DNA of 64,000 bases from the NCBI RefSeq assembly GCF_035194505.1, contig NZ_CP136573.1:3020878-3084877 (forward strand), written 5' to 3'. The stretch comes from Erythrobacter sp. (GTDB taxonomy: Bacteria > Pseudomonadota > Alphaproteobacteria > Sphingomonadales > Sphingomonadaceae). Positions 16,664-25,405 of the stretch are shown here, piece by piece. Numbering within the stretch: the stretch's first letter is position 1; each line of letters begins with the position of its first letter. The position numbers and the translations under genes are program-made. The notes beneath the pieces are model-generated. The model was not told the origin of the DNA, did not search any database, and was given only the letters and a program-made list of their open reading frames with translations.

Positions 16664-18724
16664 TCAGCGCTTGGGGAGAGGGGCGATGACGTCGGCCGGC
16701 AGGCACGGCGGATTGGCGGCGGCCCAGTCGATCTCCGCTACCGCCGGCACCGGTTTCAGCCCGCCCCACGGCTCGCCCATTTCGCCCGGACTGTAGGACA
16801 GGATCGCCATCGAGTTGTCGAAATCACCAAGCCGGGCATTGTCGCGCTCGGCCTTTTCCGGCGGGATCTCCAGCTGCTCCACCCGGTTCCCGCGCACAAG
16901 GCGCAGCGTCCGGTCGTCCTTGCGCAGCTCCATCATGCGATAATAGGTCTCGCCATAGAGCATGGTATCGAACACGGAGTTGAAGCCCCAATCGGCCACT
17001 TCGGTGCCCTGCGGCAGGCGCACCGTGGTGACGTGGCAGGTGTAATCGGGGGCCTGATAGAAGGGGATCGCGCCCGCGCCGGTTTCGCTGCGCTGGCGCC
17101 GGCCGGGCGGATTGAAGCCGCCGCCGGGCAGGCGGTAATAGCGCCCCTGCGCGCCTTCCTTTTCCCATTCCACCGGCCCTGTGCCGGTGATGGTGAGGAT
17201 CGCCGCCTGGGTCGCGCGGTCATAGCGATATTTGACCGTGTCGATCCGGTCCCATGTCGATGAGCCGGTCAGCTGGCTCTTGAACGCCGTTTCCAGCTGG
17301 GCCGCGCTGACCGAGGAGAATTGCAGGTGCTGCCCCAGCCCCTCGGCCCCGCGCCGCACCGTGGTGAGGCTGATCGTGGCGGGCGTATCGAAGCCGGCGC
17401 TGGCGTCGATATCGAACAGCTCCATCACCTGCGGCAGGGCAAAGGGCTTGTCCGCCAGCCGTTCGAGTGCGGTGCCCTTGGCCGACAGCGGCAGCACCCA
17501 TTGATAGGGCAGGAACGGCTCAGCCCGCGCTTCGATCACATCGGGCAGGGTCCCGTCGAGCCACAGCGTCTTGCCGCCCACCTTGGCGCGCACCAGCACG
17601 TGATCGAACATGCCCGGGTTGGCGAGCCGCTGGTCGAGCCCGTCGGTCGAGGCGGAATTGTTGACCAGCACAGCTTCGGCCGGGATGCCGAGTTCCGCCA
17701 GCAGCGCCAGCAGCATCACGGTCTTGCCCTTGCAGTCGCCGTAGCGCCGCTCCCATGTTTCGTCGGCACTGGCGGGCGTGAAATTGCCGCCGTTCAGCCC
17801 GACATAGACGTAGCGCACCTGCTGCTGCACCAGTTCGAGCGCGGCCTGCGCCTGCTTGACCGGATCGGGCGTGGAAGCGCGAATGGCCGCGGCTTCCTCG
17901 CGCAGCGGCGAATTGGGGGCGAGGGTGGATGCTGCGGCAAACAGGGTGTGGAACCGGCGCGAGACCGCCTGCCAGTCGGCAAAGTCCGAAAACTCGACGA
18001 TCCGCGCCCATTCATAGCGCGGCGGGGCATCGCGCGGCGGGGTGAGCGGGGCGGGGTTGTCGACCGTGATGACGATGCGATTGGGCTCGCGCTTGACCAG
18101 CGGCGCCAGATCGGGGGTGATGAGGGTGCGCGGCGCCTGCCCGTCCTCCCACGACAGATCGAGCTTGTAGCGTCCGGGCGGCGGGCTTGGCCCCATGAAC
18201 AGGAGCCCGTGGCTCGCCTCGCGCAGGGTCGCATCGTGCAAGGGGACGGAGTATTCGACCTCCAGATCATCGCCCACGCGCAGATCCGGCACGCGCAGCA
18301 CCGCGGTGAGCATCCCGTCGAGCATCGCGGCTTCGAGCTGGTCTTCGCGGCGCAGGATTTCAAAGCCGGCCTTGGCGAGCACGTCGATCATCTGACCGCG
18401 GCGGTGGATCACCACCTTGTGCACCCGCGCCTCGCCCGCAGCCGGGTTCCAGCCGATCGCGATATTGCCGATTTCGAGCGCTTGCGGCTGGAGCACGCGG
18501 ATCATCTGGCTGCTGAAAAGCTCGTGCCCGGTCGCAGTGAGGCGAACGAAGCTCGCCTGCCGCCGCAGGAAGGTTGTCCCTTGCGTATCGGGCGGCACGT
18601 CGAGCGGCTCGGAGAGGGTCGCCCACGTTGGGGCGGGGGCAACCGCGATGGCCTGCTGGGTCTGTGCCAAAGCAAGGCCCGACTGGGCCAGAAGCCCTGC
18701 CACCACCGCGGATTTCCAATACAT
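16664..18724 (-). CDS. DUF3857 / transglutaminase-like exported protein
   Basis: This 686-aa protein has a signal peptide (MYWKSAVVAGLLAQSGLALA), an N-terminal DUF3857 beta-rich domain (about 60-230) and a transglutaminase-like cysteine protease fold. The catalytic set is recognisable: Cys331 in YGDCKGKTVML, His in MFDHVLVRA and Asp in LWLDGTLPD. A beta-rich C-terminal region follows. Such proteins are common in Bacteroidetes and sphingomonads and are associated with exported or periplasmic peptide processing, but no substrate is established. ATG at 18724 starts the signal peptide. It precedes the M16 protease gene and may be co-transcribed with it. Confidence 0.85.
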   Translation of the reverse strand: MYWKSAVVAGLLAQSGLALAQTQQAIAVAPAPTWATLSEPLDVPPDTQGTTFLRRQASFVRLTATGHELFSSQMIRVLQPQALEIGNIAIGWNPAAGEARVHKVVIHRRGQMIDVLAKAGFEILRREDQLEAAMLDGMLTAVLRVPDLRVGDDLEVEYSVPLHDATLREASHGLLFMGPSPPPGRYKLDLSWEDGQAPRTLITPDLAPLVKREPNRIVITVDNPAPLTPPRDAPPRYEWARIVEFSDFADWQAVSRRFHTLFAAASTLAPNSPLREEAAAIRASTPDPVKQAQAALELVQQQVRYVYVGLNGGNFTPASADETWERRYGDCKGKTVMLLALLAELGIPAEAVLVNNSASTDGLDQRLANPGMFDHVLVRAKVGGKTLWLDGTLPDVIEARAEPFLPYQWVLPLSAKGTALERLADKPFALPQVMELFDIDASAGFDTPATISLTTVRRGAEGLGQHLQFSSVSAAQLETAFKSQLTGSSTWDRIDTVKYRYDRATQAAILTITGTGPVEWEKEGAQGRYYRLPGGGFNPPGRRQRSETGAGAIPFYQAPDYTCHVTTVRLPQGTEVADWGFNSVFDTMLYGETYYRMMELRKDDRTLRLVRGNRVEQLEIPPEKAERDNARLGDFDNSMAILSYSPGEMGEPWGGLKPVPAVAEIDWAAANPPCLPADVIAPLPKR

Positions 18725-18838
18725 GCAAACGCCCCCATGCTGGTCCGTCGGCAGGGCGGATAATGCCGCAGCGACAAGGACTTCGGTCAACCTATGCGAG
18801 GATCGCGAGGCTGTGAAGGGGGCTAATTCTGTTCGGGA

Positions 18839-19642
18839 TTACTTCTTGAGCGGCGGGGGGCCACGCAGGCGCGAGCGGGCGTGCGACAGGTCGAACACCT
18901 CGCCCGGGCCATTGTCTTCCGCGCCCAGCAGGCCGAGGCGGCGGGCGACTTCGCGGTACGCCTCCTCCTCGCCGCCCAGATCGCGGCGGAAGCGGTCCTT
19001 GTCGAGCTTTTCGCCGGTCGCCATGTCCCACAGGCGGCAGCCATCCGGGCTGATCTCGTCAGCCAGGATTACGCGGCTGTAATCGCCATCGTAAAGTCGG
19101 CCGAATTCGAGCTTGAAGTCGACGAGGCGGATGTCGATCGCCGCGAACATCCCGCACAGGAAATCATTGATGCGGATCGCCATCGAGGACATGTCATGCA
19201 TCTCCTCGTTGCTGCACCAGTTGAAGCAGGCGATGTGCTCTTCGGCCACCAGCGGATCGCCGAGCGCATCGTCCTTGTAGTAATATTCGATCAGCGTGTG
19301 CGGCAGCGGTTCGCCTTCGGGGATGCCGAGGCGCTTGGAGATGGAACCGGCTGCGACATTGCGCACCACCACTTCCAGCGGAATGATCTCGACCTGCCGG
19401 ATCAGCTGCTCGCGCATGTTGAGGCGGCGGATGAAGTGGGTCGGGATGCCGATATGGCCGAGGCGGGTGAAGACATGCTCGCTGATGCGATTATTGATCA
19501 CGCCCTTGCCCGCGATCGTGCCCTTCTTCTCGGCGTTGAAGGCGGTGGCATCATCCTTGAAATACTGGATGAGCGTGCCCGGCTCCGGGCCTTCGTAGAG
19601 GATCTTGGCCTTGCCTTCGTAGATCTTGGTGCGGCGGGACAT
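18839..19642 (-). CDS. purC: SAICAR synthetase
   Basis: This 267-aa cytoplasmic ligase joins aspartate to CAIR (purine pathway). It has an N-terminal KIYEGKAKILYEG, the substrate region (VVVRNVAAGSISKRLG), ADEISPDGCRLWD and a family-typical length. The start MSRRTKIYEG at 19642 is chosen over an upstream ATG whose frame runs through tRNA-Phe. It lies 39 nt downstream of tRNA-Phe on the same strand and may share its transcript. purS and purQ, usually directly downstream in related genomes, are about 7.7 kb away here. Confidence 0.96.
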   Translation of the reverse strand: MSRRTKIYEGKAKILYEGPEPGTLIQYFKDDATAFNAEKKGTIAGKGVINNRISEHVFTRLGHIGIPTHFIRRLNMREQLIRQVEIIPLEVVVRNVAAGSISKRLGIPEGEPLPHTLIEYYYKDDALGDPLVAEEHIACFNWCSNEEMHDMSSMAIRINDFLCGMFAAIDIRLVDFKLEFGRLYDGDYSRVILADEISPDGCRLWDMATGEKLDKDRFRRDLGGEEEAYREVARRLGLLGAEDNGPGEVFDLSHARSRLRGPPPLKK

Positions 19643-19681
19643 CGGCACTTTCCCTTTGGGCGGTTGGCCCTTTTCAGCGAA

Positions 19682-19756
19682 TGGTGCCCGAGGGCGGATT
19701 TGAACCACCGACACGCGGATTTTCAATCCGCTGCTCTACCCCTGAGCTACTCGGGC
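19682..19756 (-). tRNA. tRNA-Phe (GAA)
   Basis: On the minus strand a 75-nt cloverleaf is complete. The acceptor pairs GCCCGAG with CTCGGGC, the D-arm has GCTC/GAGC, and the anticodon stem GCGGA/TCCGC carries loop TTGAAAA (anticodon GAA). The variable loop is 5 nt (GTGTC), the T-arm pairs GGTGG with CCGCC around loop TTCAAAT, the discriminator is A, and CCA is encoded. It lies between yacG and purC. Confidence 0.96.
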
Positions 19757-19886
19757 ATTCGCTGCGAGCGACGGGATGAAGCCTTGCGGCTGCCCCGGCG
19801 AGCAAATGAGAGCGGCCCTATGGCGAAGGCGGCGGGGGTTGGCAAGGGGGATTTGTGGAAAGCGCGAGAGGAATATTGCGCTGCGC

Positions 19887-20069
19887 TCAATCCTGCTCGC
19901 GCCAATCCTCGCGGGCGAGTTCCTCGGGATCGGCGGGAGGGCCGGGAACCGCATAGGAATCGGAGAACCAGCGCGCCAGATCGCGATCCTTGCAGCGCTG
20001 CGAGCAGAAGGGGGTGAAGGCCTCGCTGCGGGCCTTGCGGCAAATGGGGCAGGTGCGGGATTTTGTCAT
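19887..20069 (-). CDS. yacG: DNA gyrase inhibitor YacG (zinc-binding)
   Basis: This 60-aa zinc protein has the YacG four-cysteine knuckle: CPIC near residue 8 and CSQRC about 15 residues later, in the family context RSEAFTPFCSQRCKDRDL followed by ARWFSDSYAVPG. YacG binds GyrB and blocks DNA binding by gyrase in E. coli. ATG at 20069 overlaps the RNase E/G stop by 4 nt (ATGA), so translation is coupled. The tail (EELAREDWREQD) is acidic. Confidence 0.93.
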   Translation of the reverse strand: MTKSRTCPICRKARSEAFTPFCSQRCKDRDLARWFSDSYAVPGPPADPEELAREDWREQD

Positions 20070-21016
20070 GCCGCCACGATCTGCGCGCTCGGCGCTTCGA
20101 GTGCAAGGCCGGGATCGCTCTCCACGCGCACCTCGCGGCCCGTGCGGCGGGTGAGCTCGGCGAGCCATTCGGGCTTCAATTTGGCTTTCAGCGCCGGATG
20201 CACCCGCAATTCGAGCACCGGGCCGTGGCCTTGCGCCTGTTCGGCCACCCGCAGGGCATGGCGCGCGCACATTCCGGTGCGCGAAGTCGCGAATCGGTGC
20301 AGCAGAGAGGGGCCTTCGAGCCGCGCGACCAGCTGGACGAAGCCGAAGCCGTTCATCGCGGTGCGTTCATGCGGCCAGTCGGCCAGCTCCACGTCGAGCG
20401 CGGCGTCCACCGCCTTGCGCTCGGCCTTGTCCTGAATGGTCGGGAAGTCGATGCCGATATTGCCGCCGATATCGAACCAGCGCAGCGCCTGTCCGATGGC
20501 GGGGATGGCGGCCAGCGCCAGATCGCGGGGGCTGCCGTTGCCGTCGATGTCGATCACCGTCATCGCAGGCGTGGTGCTGACAAGGATGCTGCCGCCCGCA
20601 AAGGCGATCTCGCCCGCGCTGGCGGCGTGCCACACCTCGTCCCACAGCCCGGCGGGAAAGCGGTGCAGGGTTTGGCCTTCGGGGAAGGCGGAGACCGGCG
20701 CATCGCTGCCCGCCACCCGCGCCTGCGCACGCTTCAGCCGCCCGCGTTCGGCAATGGGTGCGCGGGTGATCACGCAGTCGAGCTGCTGGCCCTCGGTCAC
20801 ATTGGCGGGCAGGTGATCGACCAGCGCCTCTGCGCCATTGTCCAGCCGCACAATCCCGCGACGTTTGCCCGCAAGTTTGGTGACAAGCTGGCCCGAGACC
20901 CGCGCCCCGACGACCAGTTCACCCGGCCATTGGATGCGGGCGGCGAGCACATTGTCGCCTTCGACCAGCAACGCGCGGGTCTCGCCGATGCCGTGCTCGA
21001 TCAGCCACTCAGCCAA
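20066..21016 (-). CDS. Ribonuclease E/G-family protein, short form
   Basis: This 316-aa protein has an S1-like beta domain (about 35-105) and the catalytic core of RNase E/G. Two metal-binding Asp motifs are present, in TVIDIDGNG and FDIGGNIGIDFP. It ends without the CPxC Zn-link and without the tetramer-forming domain; one lone Cys sits in SRTGMCARHAL. It is much shorter than RNase G (about 490 aa). Such short forms sit between maf and yacG in many alphaproteobacteria. Start is TTG at 21016, overlapping the maf end by 8 nt. It probably acts in RNA processing or turnover, but whether it is an active nuclease without the Zn-link is uncertain. Confidence 0.85.
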   Translation of the reverse strand: MAEWLIEHGIGETRALLVEGDNVLAARIQWPGELVVGARVSGQLVTKLAGKRRGIVRLDNGAEALVDHLPANVTEGQQLDCVITRAPIAERGRLKRAQARVAGSDAPVSAFPEGQTLHRFPAGLWDEVWHAASAGEIAFAGGSILVSTTPAMTVIDIDGNGSPRDLALAAIPAIGQALRWFDIGGNIGIDFPTIQDKAERKAVDAALDVELADWPHERTAMNGFGFVQLVARLEGPSLLHRFATSRTGMCARHALRVAEQAQGHGPVLELRVHPALKAKLKPEWLAELTRRTGREVRVESDPGLALEAPSAQIVAA

Positions 21017-21581
21017 TGGAGAAACCCGCTCCCTTGAGCAGCGCGCGGGTGTGATAGAGCGGCAGGCCCATCACGCCCGAATGGCTGCCCCTGATCCACG
21101 CGATGAGGCCTTCCGCAGGGCCCTGAATGGCATAGCCGCCGGCCTTGCCCTGCCATTCGCCGCCAGCGAGATAGGCGGCGATTTCCTCTGGCGAGAGGCG
21201 CTTGAAGCACACCACGGTTTCATCGAGCCGCTCGCGCAAACTGCCGTCGGGCGCGCGCAGGACGACGCTGGAGAGCACCTGATGCCGCCGCCCGCTCATC
21301 AGTTCGAGACAGGCGCGCGCTTCATCCTCTGTCTCGGTCTTGGGCAGGATCCGGCGGCCGACCGCGACCACGGTATCGCCCGCCAGCACGAAGCCGGGCG
21401 CCTCCACCGCAGACGCCTTCTCGCGGCCCATGCGAAGGGCATAGGCGCGGGGCAGTTCGCCCTTGAGCGGGGTCTCGTCGATATCGGCTGGCACCACGGC
21501 ATCAGGGGCAAGACCCAGCCGCGCGAGCAATTCGCGCCGCCGGGGCGAGGCTGATGCCAAGGTTAGATGGTGAGAGCCCAT
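21009..21581 (-). CDS. maf: Maf-family nucleotide pyrophosphatase
   Basis: This 190-aa cytoplasmic house-cleaning enzyme hydrolyses non-canonical or selected nucleoside triphosphates. It has the N-terminal signature LTLASASPRRRELLARLGL, then KASAVEAPGFVLAGDTVV with the conserved Asp, and the C-terminal GIQGPAEGLIAWIRGSHSGVMGLP written here across two strands of the fold. The length is standard. It sits 18 nt downstream of infA and overlaps the RNase E/G-like gene. Which nucleotide it prefers (dTTP/UTP type or m7GTP type) was not determined. Confidence 0.95.
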   Translation of the reverse strand: MGSHHLTLASASPRRRELLARLGLAPDAVVPADIDETPLKGELPRAYALRMGREKASAVEAPGFVLAGDTVVAVGRRILPKTETEDEARACLELMSGRRHQVLSSVVLRAPDGSLRERLDETVVCFKRLSPEEIAAYLAGGEWQGKAGGYAIQGPAEGLIAWIRGSHSGVMGLPLYHTRALLKGAGFSIG

Positions 21582-21599
21582 GTGGTGGGCCCGTGGCCC

Positions 21600-21845
21600 T
21601 TATTGCGGGCCGGGGCCGCCGCGACCCGGCATGAAGCGATAGGTGATGCGCGCCTTGGTGAGATCGTAAGGGGTCAGCTCGCACAGCACCTCGTCACCCA
21701 CCAGCACGCGGATGCGGTTCTTGCGCATCTTGCCTGCGGTGTGGCCGAGCACTTCATGGCCGTTTTCAAGCTCCACCCGGAACATCGCATTGGGCAGCAA
21801 TTCAACCACGCGCCCGCGCATTTCGAGGAGTTCTTCCTTGGCCAT
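21600..21845 (-). CDS. infA: Translation initiation factor IF-1
   Basis: This 81-aa S1/OB-fold factor binds the 30S A site during initiation. It has MAKEELLEMRGRVVELLPNA, then FRVELENGHEVLGHTAGKMR and IRVLVGDEVLCELTPYDL, matching IF-1 along its length. The C-terminal tail FMPGRGGPGPQ is longer and Gly/Pro-rich compared with the 72-aa E. coli factor, which is common in alphaproteobacteria. ATG at 21845 is unambiguous. It is the first gene of the leftward infA-maf-RNase-yacG run. Confidence 0.97.
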   Translation of the reverse strand: MAKEELLEMRGRVVELLPNAMFRVELENGHEVLGHTAGKMRKNRIRVLVGDEVLCELTPYDLTKARITYRFMPGRGGPGPQ

Positions 21846-22092
21846 GAAATTCCTTTGTGTGTGCAGTGTGTCTATGACGCGGCGCACAATACGCCGGTCG
21901 AAATTCAAGCGCGCTTTAGCGATGCGGGAACCAAAAGGGAAGGCTCCAGCTTTAAGGGCCGCGCGATGTCTGATTCGGGGCCTGATTTCGGGCGACATAT
22001 GCAGGGTTTGCGGACGCACCGCGTTCCTGCCCCGAACACCCGGGACCGGTAATAGCCGGCCCGAGACGATTTTTATGATTTGAAGGGACACC

Positions 22093-25000
22093 ATGAACCT
22101 CTCGCCGCTCTCCCGCGCTCTCTTGCGCGCCGGCACCTGCGCTGCCAGCCTTGCTGTTGCCATGCCGGTGCTCGCCAGCGCCAACACCGCCCTTGGCGAG
22201 ACGACCCAGCCCCAGCCGGTGGCCGTCCCGCAGCCGACGGCGGACGAAGAGCCTGACAGCGCCAGCGGCACGGCTGTCTCCGGCGACCAGATCATCGTCA
22301 GCGGCAAGCGTATCCGCGGCCAGCTGCTGGTCGAACAGGCCCCGCTGCTCCAGCTCGATGAAGCCGCGATTGCCGCCGAGGGCGTGACCTCGATCACCGA
22401 TCTCATCGCCCAGATCAGCGCGCAGACCGGCTCGGCCCGCGGCCGCGGGGGCGGCGGCATGCCGGTGATCCTGGTGAACGGCATCCGCATCGGTTCTTTC
22501 CGCGAATTCGCCTCCTATCCGCCCGAGGCGCTCGCGCGGGTCGAGGTGTTCCCTGAAGAAGTCGCCCAGCGCTTCGGCTTTCCGCCTGATCGCCGCGTCA
22601 TCAACCTGATCCTCAAGGAAAACTACTCCAACCGCGAAGTCGAGCTGGAGTTCGAAACCCCCTCGCGCGGGGGCCTTACCCGCACTGAGCAGGATTTCGG
22701 CACGCTGCGCATTGCCGATGGCGGGCGCTTCAACGTCGATTTCGAGATCAGCGATTCCTCGCTGCTGACCGAAGACGAGCGCGATGTGCGCCAGACGCCG
22801 GGTTCGGTCTCCACTGTGCCGGGTGATCCGGCGCAGGCCGAATATCGCAGCCTTGCTGCCGACACCTTCGGGCTTGAAGGCAATGTCAGCTGGGCCAAGG
22901 CCTATATCGAAAGCGGCACGGCGCTGAGCGCCAACCTGAATTACCAGCGCAACGAAACCCGCAGCCTCGACGGTCTCAACACCGTGGTGCTGACGAGCAA
23001 TCCGGCGGTGCCGGGCATCACCCGCACCTTCGGCGAGGACACGCCGCTCGCACGCCGCAATTCGACCGATCGCTTCTCGACCGCGGGATCGCTGACCAAG
23101 CCGGTCAATTCCTTCCGCCTCACCACCACTTTCGATGCCTCGCTGACCGAGAGCGAGACCGAGATCGACCGCCGCTTCGACACGCGCGGGCTCGTCAATG
23201 CCGCGCTGGCCGGCACGCTTTCGCCCACCGGTCCGCTGCCGACCGATGCCGATGCCGGCTTCGATATCGCCCGCAGCCGCAACATTACCGGCCAGTCGCG
23301 CACCACGCTCGAAGGGCCGCTGGGCGAGCTTCCGGCAGGCGAAGTGCTGGCGACCTTCGATGCCGGACTCGACTGGCAGCAGATCGAGAGCAGCGACACC
23401 CGCAGCAATCAGAACGTCACTCTGACGCGCCGTAACCTTTCGACCGGCGCCAACGTGGTGATCCCGATCACCAGCCGCCGTGCGGGCGTGGCCGATGCGC
23501 TGGGCACCTTCACGCTCAACCTGCAGGCGGGGATCGAGGATCTCAGCGATTTCGGCGTGCTGGGAGACTGGAACGCGGGGCTCAACTGGTCGCCGGTTGA
23601 CGGGCTGGACCTATCGGCCACCTATATCTTCCGCGAGGTTGTACCGGGTCTGGGCGCGCTGGGCAATCCGGTGATCACCAATTTCAACGTGCCGGTGTTC
23701 GATTTCACCCGCGGCGAGACTGTGCTGGCCGATGTCACCACCGGCGGCAATCCCGCGCTTCCGGCGGAAACGCAGCGCGACTGGAAGTTTGCTGCCAACT
23801 GGTCGCTGCCGTTCTGGGAAAACACCCGTCTGACAGTGGAGTATATCCGCAACCGTTCGGACAATGTGGTGAGCGCCTTCCCGCAGATCACGCCCGAGAT
23901 CGAGGCGGCCTTCCCGGGCCGTGTCACCCGCGATGCGACGGGCCGCCTGACCGCGGTTGACCGGCGTTCGGTGAGCTTTGCCGAGACGCGGGCGAACCGG
24001 GTGCAGTTCATCTTCTCGACCAATGGCAGCATCGGCGCACCGGCTGGCGGCGGCTTTGGCGGCCCCGGCGGCGGTCGTCCGGCGGGCGCGGGCGGGCCTC
24101 CTGCAGGCGCAGCGCCAGCAGCAGCGACCCCGGCTCCGCCGACCACTGGCCCAGCGCCTGCGGCAGGTGCAGCGCCTGCGGCAGGTGCAGCGCCTGCGGG
24201 CGGCCCGCCGCGCTTCGGTGCCGGCGGCATGCCGAGCCCTGAGCAGCGCGAGCAGTTCATGGCCTTCCGCACCCGGCTGTGCGCCGATGATGGCCTCGCC
24301 TTCCTCGAAAAGCTGGTCGCCGCGATTGACAGCGGCGCGGACCTTTCGGCCGAATTCCCCGGGATCGACCCGTCGCGCCTCGCGCCGATGCTGTCGCGCC
24401 TGCGGGGTGAGGACGGCAAGGTCGATCCGGCCCGTCTGGCAAGTTTCCGCACCCGCATCTGCAGCTTCGATCCGTCGATGATGATGGGCGGCGGCGCACC
24501 GGGCGGGGCACCGGCTGGCAGCGGCGCTCCGGCCAGAGCACCCGGCGGCGCACCCGGCGGTGCGCCGGGCAGTGCGCCTGCGGCCAATCCGCAGCTTGCC
24601 GCTTTCCGCGAGCGGGCTTGCGGCCCTGACGGCACCAAGGCGATTGCCGAGCTGATCGGCAAGATCGAGCGCGGCGAGGATGTCTCGGCCGAGATGCCCG
24701 GCGTCGATCCGGCCTTCATCAAGATGGCGATCGATCGTTCGCGCGCGCCCGATGGCACGATCCCGCCCGAAGCGCTGGCCCAGTTCCAGCAGCGCTTCTG
24801 CGCGATGATGCCCGCTCCTGCACAGGCAGGCGGTGCGCCTGCGGCTGGCGGCGGCGCTCCGGCGGGTGGGCCTCCGGCCTTCAACCCGCTGGCGGGCGGC
24901 CGCAACATGCAGGGCTTCCGCTACTTCGTGAACCTCACTCATGCGATCGAGCTCGACAACGAGATCCTGATCGCCAACGGCCTCAATCCGCTCGACCAGC

Positions 25001-25389
25001 TTGACGGTCAGGCGACCGGGGCCTTCGGCCTGCCGCGCCATTCGAGCCGGCTTGAAGCGGGTCTGTTTGGCAAGGGCGTGGGCTTCCGCCTTTCGGGCAT
25101 CTACACCGGCACCACCCGCATCGACGGTTCGGGCCTGCCGGGCAGCACCGATCTGTTCTTCGACGATATCGTCACCTTCAACCTGCGCATCTTCGCCAAT
25201 ATCGGCGAGATCACCGGCAAGAACGAAGGCTTCCTGAAGGACACCCGCGTGTCCCTGCGCGCCGACAACCTGTTCGATGCCCAGCGCCGCGTGCGGGACG
25301 AGGCCGGCAACACGCCGATCAACTACCAGCCCTTCCTGATCGATCCGATCGGGCTTTATGTCGGGCTGGACTTCCGGAAGCTGTTCTAG
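22093..25389 (+). CDS. TonB-receptor-like outer-membrane protein with duplicated Cys-module insertion
   Basis: This 1098-aa protein has a signal peptide, a plug domain (about 85-175, with GGMPVILVNGIRIG and LARVEVFPEEVAQRFG) and barrel strands to about residue 650. A low-complexity Ala/Gly/Pro-rich insertion follows (about 655-940), and the last barrel segment (about 945-1098) ends IGLYVGLDFRKLF. Within the insertion two related modules, each with two cysteines exactly 60 residues apart (C730/C790 and C843/C903), are separated by further Gly/Ala/Pro linker. Barrel position implies a surface loop or periplasmic turn of about 285 residues. The substrate is unknown. ATG at 22093 has a GAAGGGA ribosome site. 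It diverges from infA. Confidence 0.85.
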   Translation: MNLSPLSRALLRAGTCAASLAVAMPVLASANTALGETTQPQPVAVPQPTADEEPDSASGTAVSGDQIIVSGKRIRGQLLVEQAPLLQLDEAAIAAEGVTSITDLIAQISAQTGSARGRGGGGMPVILVNGIRIGSFREFASYPPEALARVEVFPEEVAQRFGFPPDRRVINLILKENYSNREVELEFETPSRGGLTRTEQDFGTLRIADGGRFNVDFEISDSSLLTEDERDVRQTPGSVSTVPGDPAQAEYRSLAADTFGLEGNVSWAKAYIESGTALSANLNYQRNETRSLDGLNTVVLTSNPAVPGITRTFGEDTPLARRNSTDRFSTAGSLTKPVNSFRLTTTFDASLTESETEIDRRFDTRGLVNAALAGTLSPTGPLPTDADAGFDIARSRNITGQSRTTLEGPLGELPAGEVLATFDAGLDWQQIESSDTRSNQNVTLTRRNLSTGANVVIPITSRRAGVADALGTFTLNLQAGIEDLSDFGVLGDWNAGLNWSPVDGLDLSATYIFREVVPGLGALGNPVITNFNVPVFDFTRGETVLADVTTGGNPALPAETQRDWKFAANWSLPFWENTRLTVEYIRNRSDNVVSAFPQITPEIEAAFPGRVTRDATGRLTAVDRRSVSFAETRANRVQFIFSTNGSIGAPAGGGFGGPGGGRPAGAGGPPAGAAPAAATPAPPTTGPAPAAGAAPAAGAAPAGGPPRFGAGGMPSPEQREQFMAFRTRLCADDGLAFLEKLVAAIDSGADLSAEFPGIDPSRLAPMLSRLRGEDGKVDPARLASFRTRICSFDPSMMMGGGAPGGAPAGSGAPARAPGGAPGGAPGSAPAANPQLAAFRERACGPDGTKAIAELIGKIERGEDVSAEMPGVDPAFIKMAIDRSRAPDGTIPPEALAQFQQRFCAMMPAPAQAGGAPAAGGGAPAGGPPAFNPLAGGRNMQGFRYFVNLTHAIELDNEILIANGLNPLDQLDGQATGAFGLPRHSSRLEAGLFGKGVGFRLSGIYTGTTRIDGSGLPGSTDLFFDDIVTFNLRIFANIGEITGKNEGFLKDTRVSLRADNLFDAQRRVRDEAGNTPINYQPFLIDPIGLYVGLDFRKLF
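24153..24200 (+). repeat. 18-bp tandem repeat in the Ala/Gly/Pro linker
   Basis: The unit AGCGCCTGCGGCAGGTGC occurs at 24153-24170 and 24171-24188, followed by a partial third copy to 24200. It encodes alternating APAAGA-type sextets. This is a likely site of slippage-driven length variation inside the receptor loop. Confidence 0.85.
24229..24810 (+). repeat. Two copies of a two-cysteine protein module
   Basis: Within the receptor, copy 1 starts near residue 713 and runs through FRTRLC (C730) and SAEFPGIDP to SFRTRIC (C790). Copy 2 starts near residue 835 and runs through FRERAC (C843) and SAEMPGVDP to FQQRFC (C903). Both share the order FR-x-R-x-C, a helix, a D(V/L)SAE-PG-DP turn, a second helix and a final F-x-x-R-x-C. 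The repeat offset is 113 residues. It looks like a compact disulfide-closed helical module. I do not recognise a named family. Confidence 0.75.
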
Positions 25390-25405
25390 GGCCTGCGCCC
25401 GCGCA

